NCBI GenBank assembly: GCA_905221605.1
Contig: CAJNDS010000486.1
Location: 25,001 to 89,000, forward strand
Origin: Symbiodinium natans
Lineage: Eukaryota > Sar > Dinophyceae > Suessiales > Symbiodiniaceae
Reading direction: 5' to 3'
Length of the DNA stretch: 64,000 bases
Part shown: in pieces, positions 59,260 through 64,000 of the stretch
Layout: every line of letters starts with the position of its first letter
Position numbering within the stretch: position 1 is the first letter of the stretch
Made by a program: the position numbers and the translations under genes
Notes under the pieces: model-generated
What the model was told of the DNA's origin: nothing
What the model saw: the letters and a program-made list of their open reading frames with translations, nothing else
The model's database searches: none

Positions 59260-60440
59260 ACCCGGAGTTCAAGAATGGATGCAGGTTTGTTGTTAAAAAG
59301 TTCATGAACCCAACACCAATAGAGCTCGAAAAGCCGCCATAAATCGCTTAGGGCGCTACTGTTAGGGCTGGAGGAACAAGCTTGGGGCTCAAGAGCGTAC
59401 TGAGAGTCCGGGGTCTTAGGCTTTAAACTTTAAGGTGTAGGGTTTAACTGTTCAGGAAGGCTCTTCGCGTCTGACATGTCCGGTAGTGAGATCTAAGAGC
59501 CGAAGGCTTCAGCAGACCCAATGGAGGCATCCATGCACAGCACAAAGGCAGCCCTAAACCCTAAACCCTTTAGCCCCAAAATGCGTGGATCAGTGGATCA
59601 ATGAGCCGGGCTTCGGGGCTTCAGAGCGTGAGGTTGGCATGCTAGGGCTTTAGGACTCGATGGGAGTATATGGTCCGGAAGGTGAACGAGGCCTATGCCC
59701 ACGACTGTTTGTCACTCAAGAGGCATGGGAATTGTGTGACAGCTGCTTCTTCTCTGCATGCAGTTCATACACCTGAATCCCAAACCCTCAAGCCACAAGC
59801 CTGCACCCTGAACCGGAGCACTCAACCCCAAAGCCTAAACGATCCCCTCAAGACCACCTTCAGGCGGGCCAGCCCCTTCCGATGTCAGGTAGAGGGCCTT
59901 CATCTTAGACGTTAGAGGGGCTAAGCCTAAGCTGCAAACACTCTGACGCACGGCCTTCAAATCGAAGCCCTTAACTCAAAACACGCCCCATGCAGGGAGG
60001 GTTTAGGGTTTAGGGTTTAGGGTTTAGGGTTTAGGGTTTAGGGTTTAGGGTTTAGGGTTTAGGGTCTAGGGTCCACCGACCCTGGCGGCGTGTTGGATGG
60101 GAAAAGGAGGTGAAAACCTCCCTCTTTCCCTCCTTACCCCCCCAAAATGTGGGGCGGGGGGGGGGGAGGGGGGGGGGTAGGGGGGGGTACCCGGGCAGCT
60201 TTTCCATGGAGGGCCAGGCCACCCACACCGCGTGGACTCACGGCCATAGGCGGTTTCGCACAAGACATAGGGGCCCTTTAGGAAAAAAAACCCACCCCCC
60301 CCCCCCCCCCCCCCCCCTCCTGGTTGCTGGGCTTGGCCTGTTCAACAATTGATGGGGCTGCCCTGCCAAGCTGGCTTCAGCTCCTGTTTGGGTCCTGGTG
60401 CTACTCCCCCCCCCCCCAACGTTTCACAGAGGCTCAAGCA
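59260..60440. other. Stretch without a recognised gene
   Basis: Contains a TTTAGGG array (60000-60068), a G/C-rich tract (60150-60190), a long C run (60297-60318) and unique sequence. A possible start patch lies near 59.25 kb. No supported exon. Confidence 0.5.
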
Positions 60441-61565
60441 AATCAACTTTTGGATCCTTTGAGCTGACGAGCGCGTTTAAACCTTTCAACTATGCTCCAG
60501 CGGGGTCGGCGGCTTGAGCCGGAGGCTCTTAAATCCGGCCCCCGCGCCGCCCGTGGTCCAGGGCGGAGCCCGCGTCGCACTAAAGCGCTAGCTTTAAGGG
60601 GCGAGCGCCCGAGCCGCCGACCGCAACACGCGGTGGTGCGAAAAGCACGAAAACCTCGTAAAAACCATGGGTTTTTACGAAAAACCGAGGCCACAAAACA
60701 CCCGCAGCACCCCATTAAACCCTCACGGGCGCGCATCATCGACCCTAGCTTTTCACATGGGGCGCGCGCCAGGCCGAAACCATGTTTTTCAAGGTTTGGG
60801 GGGGGTACCGGAAGCCCAAAACCAGGCGAGCATCATGAGCGTCAGCAGCCCTGGCCCGCGGCCCCAAGGCAGTAAAAAACGCTGAAAAACGCTGAAATCA
60901 CCGTAAATACCGTGTTTTTATGAGGTTTTTCACGCGTGCCTCCGACCCCCACCCTTGTTGCCCTTGACCCGCCCCCAAAGTGCGCATCATCGAAGCCCAT
61001 GTCCGGGGGGGGGGTCTGCTGATGCTGCTGATGCGCGGGGGTCCGGGCGCATCATCCAGCCATCGTTTCTCATGGGCTTCGTGGGCCTCCGGGCCCACGG
61101 CCCAGAGACCCAGCTGATGCTCATGATGCTTGTTTTGGGGGGGGGTTCCAACAGCAGAAAACCTCGTAAATACCGAGTGTTTTGTGGGTCCACGTAAAAA
61201 CGCCCCTAAAATCGCTCATTTTACGCGCTCGAACGGCTTCGTGCCTACAAAACACCCGAACAGCAGGACCCCGAATGCGCTTAAGGGCATTCGGGGTCTT
61301 GCTTTTGGGGGTTTCGTGGGCACGCAAGCGTTCAAGCACATACAATCGGCGTGTTTAAGGGGGTTTCGGATGGCCTGGGGGAGGCCGCTGATGCTCATGA
61401 TGCTCCCTTTCCTGGGTCCCAAAAGGCTTCCCGAGCCCAAAAACACGTGTTTACAGCGTTTTCTGAAGGTTTTGCGAAGGCAAAACGCATGCATAGAATG
61501 CTTTTAAGGCCCCCAAACCAACCCCACTGATGCTCCTGATGCGGGTGCGCGTGCGCGCGCCCGGC
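60440..61565. other. GC-rich block of a different composition, no gene recognised
   Basis: Telomere arrays are absent. The block repeats CGTAAA.ACC-type and GCATCATC / CTGATGCTCATGATGCT motifs, with many short inverted repeats around GTTTTTACG. Open frames occur on both strands, none with a recognisable domain or clear splice pattern. It could be a decayed repetitive gene or a mobile element. Confidence 0.5.
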
Positions 61566-61568
61566 GCG

Positions 61569-61570
<2 letters not shown>

Positions 61571-61627
<57 letters not shown>
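61571..61627. repeat. Uninterrupted poly-G run of about 57 nt
   Basis: Longest homopolymer in the window; length in the assembly may be approximate. Other long G or C runs: 8430-8460, 11972-11998, 23350-23381, 31165-31198, 56406-56423, 57757-57773, 60297-60318. Confidence 0.9.
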
Positions 61628-61744
61628 CGAAGGCACGTCAAAGAATTGCCATGGGCTCGAGTCCGGGAGATTGCATTTGCTGCATCGTGGTCTTCCCCTT
61701 AATGTTATTACCTAGGAGGATGGAAATTGCAAATACAAGGAGGA

Positions 61745-62125
61745 GCCCGAAAAACCGCAGTTTCGAGGTTTCGGGAGTGGAAACTGCTGAATCGTGGTCT
61801 CCCACTAGCTTTTGCTTGAGAATACAAAGGAGAGAAGCCGGGAGACCACAGTTTCGAGGTTTCGGGAGCGGAAACTGCTGAATCGTGGTCTCCCAGCAGG
61901 TTTTGTTTGAAATTACGGACGAGCGGAAACTGCTGAATCGTGGTCTCCCACCTGCTTTTGCTTGAAAATACAAAGGAGAGAGCCCGGGAGACCGCAGTTT
62001 CGAGGTTTCGGGAGCGGAAACTGCTGAATCGTGGTCTCCCAGCAGGTTTTGCTTGAAATTACAGAGGAGAGAGCCCCGGAGACCGCAGTTTCGAGGTTTC
62101 GGGAGCGGAAACTGCTGAATCGTGG
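61745..62125. repeat. Tandem block of about 90-nt hairpin-forming units
   Basis: Five copies of GAAACTGCTGAATCGTGGTC at about 61779, 61869, 61924, 62017 and 62108. Each unit also carries GGAGACC.CAGTTTCGAGG, so CAGTTTC pairs with GAAACTG and GGTCTCC with GGAGACC. One unit is shortened to about 55 nt. Confidence 0.85.
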
Positions 62126-62129
62126 AACA

Positions 62130-62380
62130 CAACATTCAAGAGAGACACTTTCAAGAGATCTGGAGACCCTCCCAACACAACTTTCAAGAGATCTGGATAC
62201 CCCCCCACACGACTGTCCAGAGGAGACACTTTCAAGAAATCTGGATACCCCCACACGACTGTCCAGAGATCTGGAGAGATCTCCCAACACAACTTTCAAG
62301 AGATCTGCCAGATCTGGAGACACTTTCCAAAGATCTGCCCTCCCAACACAACTTTCAAGAGATCTGGAGACTCTCCGAAA
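62130..62380. repeat. Tandem repeat based on CAACTTTCAAGAGATCTGGA
   Basis: Six to seven imperfect units mixing ACACAACTTTCAAGAGATCT and ACACGACTGTCCAGAG segments follow directly after the hairpin block. Confidence 0.85.
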
Positions 62381-62617
62381 GAGCACTCGTGGGATTCGAA
62401 CCCGGGGTTGATGGATCCAAGTCCAAGTGCTCTGCCGTCAGACCAAATGTGGATTGCAAAGTGAGAGGCAAAAGCTTCATTCACGTACAAGCAGAGACAG
62501 AAGAAACCGAGAAAGTTACCGCTTGGTCAAATAGAGTTGCTGTTTTTTTCCTCTGTTGCTGTAAAAAGGTTTCTGTTGTTGTTAGACCGCCCACCCATAC
62601 TATAATGACCTCCAAAA

Positions 62618-62880
62618 CCCCAAAACCCTAAACCCTAAAACCCTAAAACCCTAAAACCCTAAAACCCTAAAACCCTAAAACCCTAGAACCCTAAAACCCT
62701 AAAACCCTAAAACCATAAAATTCTAAAACCCTAAAACCCTATAAAACCCTATAAAACCCTATAAAACCCTATAAAAACCCTATAAAACCCTATAAAACCC
62801 TATAAAACCCTATAAAACCCTATAAAACCCTAAAACCCTAAAGCCCCAAAGCCCTAAAACCCTGAACCCTAAACTCTATA
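62618..62880. repeat. Variant telomere array: CCCTAAAA, then CCCTATAAAA units
   Basis: About a dozen 8-nt units are followed by about nine 10-nt units carrying an inserted TA, then mixed units. Confidence 0.95.
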
Positions 62881-62927
62881 AAACCCATATTAAGGCCCCT
62901 ATATTCAGCCCGAAACTCAGGTTGCAC

Positions 62928-63398
62928 CTCTTCGGCCTCCTCCTCCTCCTGCCGGAAGGGATTCTGGGCTCAGAAGTCTGCTTAGTGTTTAGGGTTTCGG
63001 GTTTAGGGTTTGGGGTTTAGGGTTTAAGGTTTAGGGTTTAGGGTTTGGGGGCTTTAGGGTTCAAGGTTTGCGGGTACTGCATCTTCAGCAGACGGCGTTC
63101 ATGTTGCAAAGCATCATGGTCCCACGTAGCCGTCATGAGTCATGAGTGCCGGTCCTACCCTAAACCCCTAAACCCTAAACCATGGACCCTAACTCTAGAC
63201 GAGTTAGGGGCTGGGAGGGCTGATGGCTCTCGCAATAGGAGGTTCTTTGCAGAAGGTGAGTAGACCCCTCTCGCAGTGTCCCAAACCCTGGGTTTTTGGC
63301 TTAGGGTTTAGGGTTTAGGATTTAGGGTTTAGGGTTTACCCGGTTGCAGACCTCCTCCTGCCACTCCCAAGCAGTGCTCGACCAGGAGCGCTTGCCCC
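62928..63398 (-). CDS. Two exons of an unrecognised gene extending past the right edge
   Basis: Exon 63340-63398 encodes GGKRSWSSTAWEWQEEVCNR and its donor is CGG|GTAAACCC, where the GT comes from telomere-like sequence. Exon 62928-62948 encodes the acidic run EEEEAEE between AG|GAG and GAG|GTGCAA. The phases agree (0/0). Nothing can be said about function. Confidence 0.4.
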
Positions 63399-63424
63399 CT
63401 CGACCAAAACTGCAAGTTTAGGGT

Positions 63425-63595
63425 TTAAGGGCGAAGGGTTAAGGGTTTAGGGTTTTTGCGGTTTAGGGGTTTAGGGGTTTAAGGGTTTAAGGGTTTAAGG
63501 GTTTAAGGGTTTAAGGGTTTAAGGGTTTAGGGATCAAGGGTTTAAGGGTTTAAGGGTTTAGGGGTTTAGGGGTTTAAGGGTTTAGGGGACTTTTT
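63425..63595. repeat. TTTAAGGG-rich variant array
   Basis: Units of GGGTTTAA dominate, with TTTAGGGG interspersed. Confidence 0.93.
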
Positions 63596-64000
63596 GCTCT
63601 GAAGTTTTGGAAGTCTAGCCTGTCACGAGTTCGAGGCTTCAGGCTGTGCGGCGTTAGCATTTTCGGTGCCTCAATGTTGCTTGAGGGTTCGAGGTTGAAG
63701 CGCTTCGTGTTTGAGGCTTCAGAGAAACCTTCAATTTAGCCTTAGGCCGGGAGGACTTGGATTTGCTGTGGGCGACCTGGACTACACAGACGATACGAAG
63801 GGTGATATAGCTCACCGCTGTCCGGAGCCTTCACGCAACTCCGTAGTGGCCCCGAAACAGACGAGCCCAACATCTGAACAGGATGCAAAATTTATGGCCT
63901 GAGTTCGGAATTCTTGTATCCACAGTTGCCGGTCCAAGTACGACGTGCTGCCCTTTTACAGGTTTTCAGAACTTACTTACAGTTGATTCTTGAGGATTGC

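Noticed and set aside
61745-62125. CRISPR array
   Set aside because: The repeats are about 90 nt, imperfect, with no unique spacers, and the context is eukaryotic.
62380-62450. tRNA-like sequence on the minus strand (GGGTTCGAATCCC, with GAGCACT/AGTGCTC that could pair)
   Set aside because: The T stem has mismatches, the anticodon loop is not seven nt and no normal acceptor stem with a D arm can be drawn. At best a decayed tRNA or tRNA-derived SINE fragment.

Overview
The window looks like nuclear DNA of a dinoflagellate. The evidence is: (i) short GC-rich coding exons (about 20-160 nt) separated by introns of roughly 0.3-1.5 kb; (ii) intron 5' ends that are mostly GC, then GT, then GA, with AG|G at acceptors; (iii) every gene that can be assembled lies on the minus strand, a one-way gene array; (iv) hundreds of plant/alveolate-type telomere units (TTTAGGG/CCCTAAA) scattered in short arrays through the introns. 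A related alveolate is possible. No species is claimed. Long open frames are rare because exons are tiny, so most long ORFs here are shadows or repeats; the genes were rebuilt by translating unique GC-rich patches and matching splice phase.

Layout, right to left (direction of transcription). 62.9-63.4 kb: two exons of an unrecognised gene. 57.1-59.1 kb: several coding exons, probably the upstream part of the next gene. 44.5-55.0 kb: a DUF676-type serine esterase/lipase (CHSLGG, TPHLG and VPFCTAAI motifs), with less certain 3' exons down to 44.5 kb. 41.05-43.5 kb: a small unrecognised gene. 35.5-39.8 kb: an unrecognised charged helical protein. 3.9-34.7 kb: a MiaB/CDK5RAP1-type radical-SAM tRNA methylthiotransferase in about 33 exons, about 560 residues. 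Inside its last very large intron sits a complete NUDT19-like Nudix hydrolase gene (5.2-14.95 kb, ending in the peroxisomal signal AKL). Another of its introns holds a BspA-type leucine-rich-repeat gene (20.4-21.3 kb). 0.9-1.5 kb: first exons of a membrane protein, possibly an ABC transporter, running off the left edge.

The rest is intronic or intergenic. It holds telomere-like arrays, at least eight families of short palindromic (MITE-like) elements, a 2.5-kb AT-rich insertion with terminal inverted repeats (12.0-14.55 kb), a 1.2-kb composite element (7.26-8.46 kb), long poly-G/poly-C runs (up to about 57 G), and a tandem hairpin repeat block (61.7-62.4 kb). Exons usually carry CCCTAAA arrays on their low-coordinate side and TTTAGGG arrays on their high-coordinate side. 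In pre-mRNA, introns therefore tend to start with UUUAGGG and end with CCCUAAA, which could pair. This is the most unusual pattern in the window.
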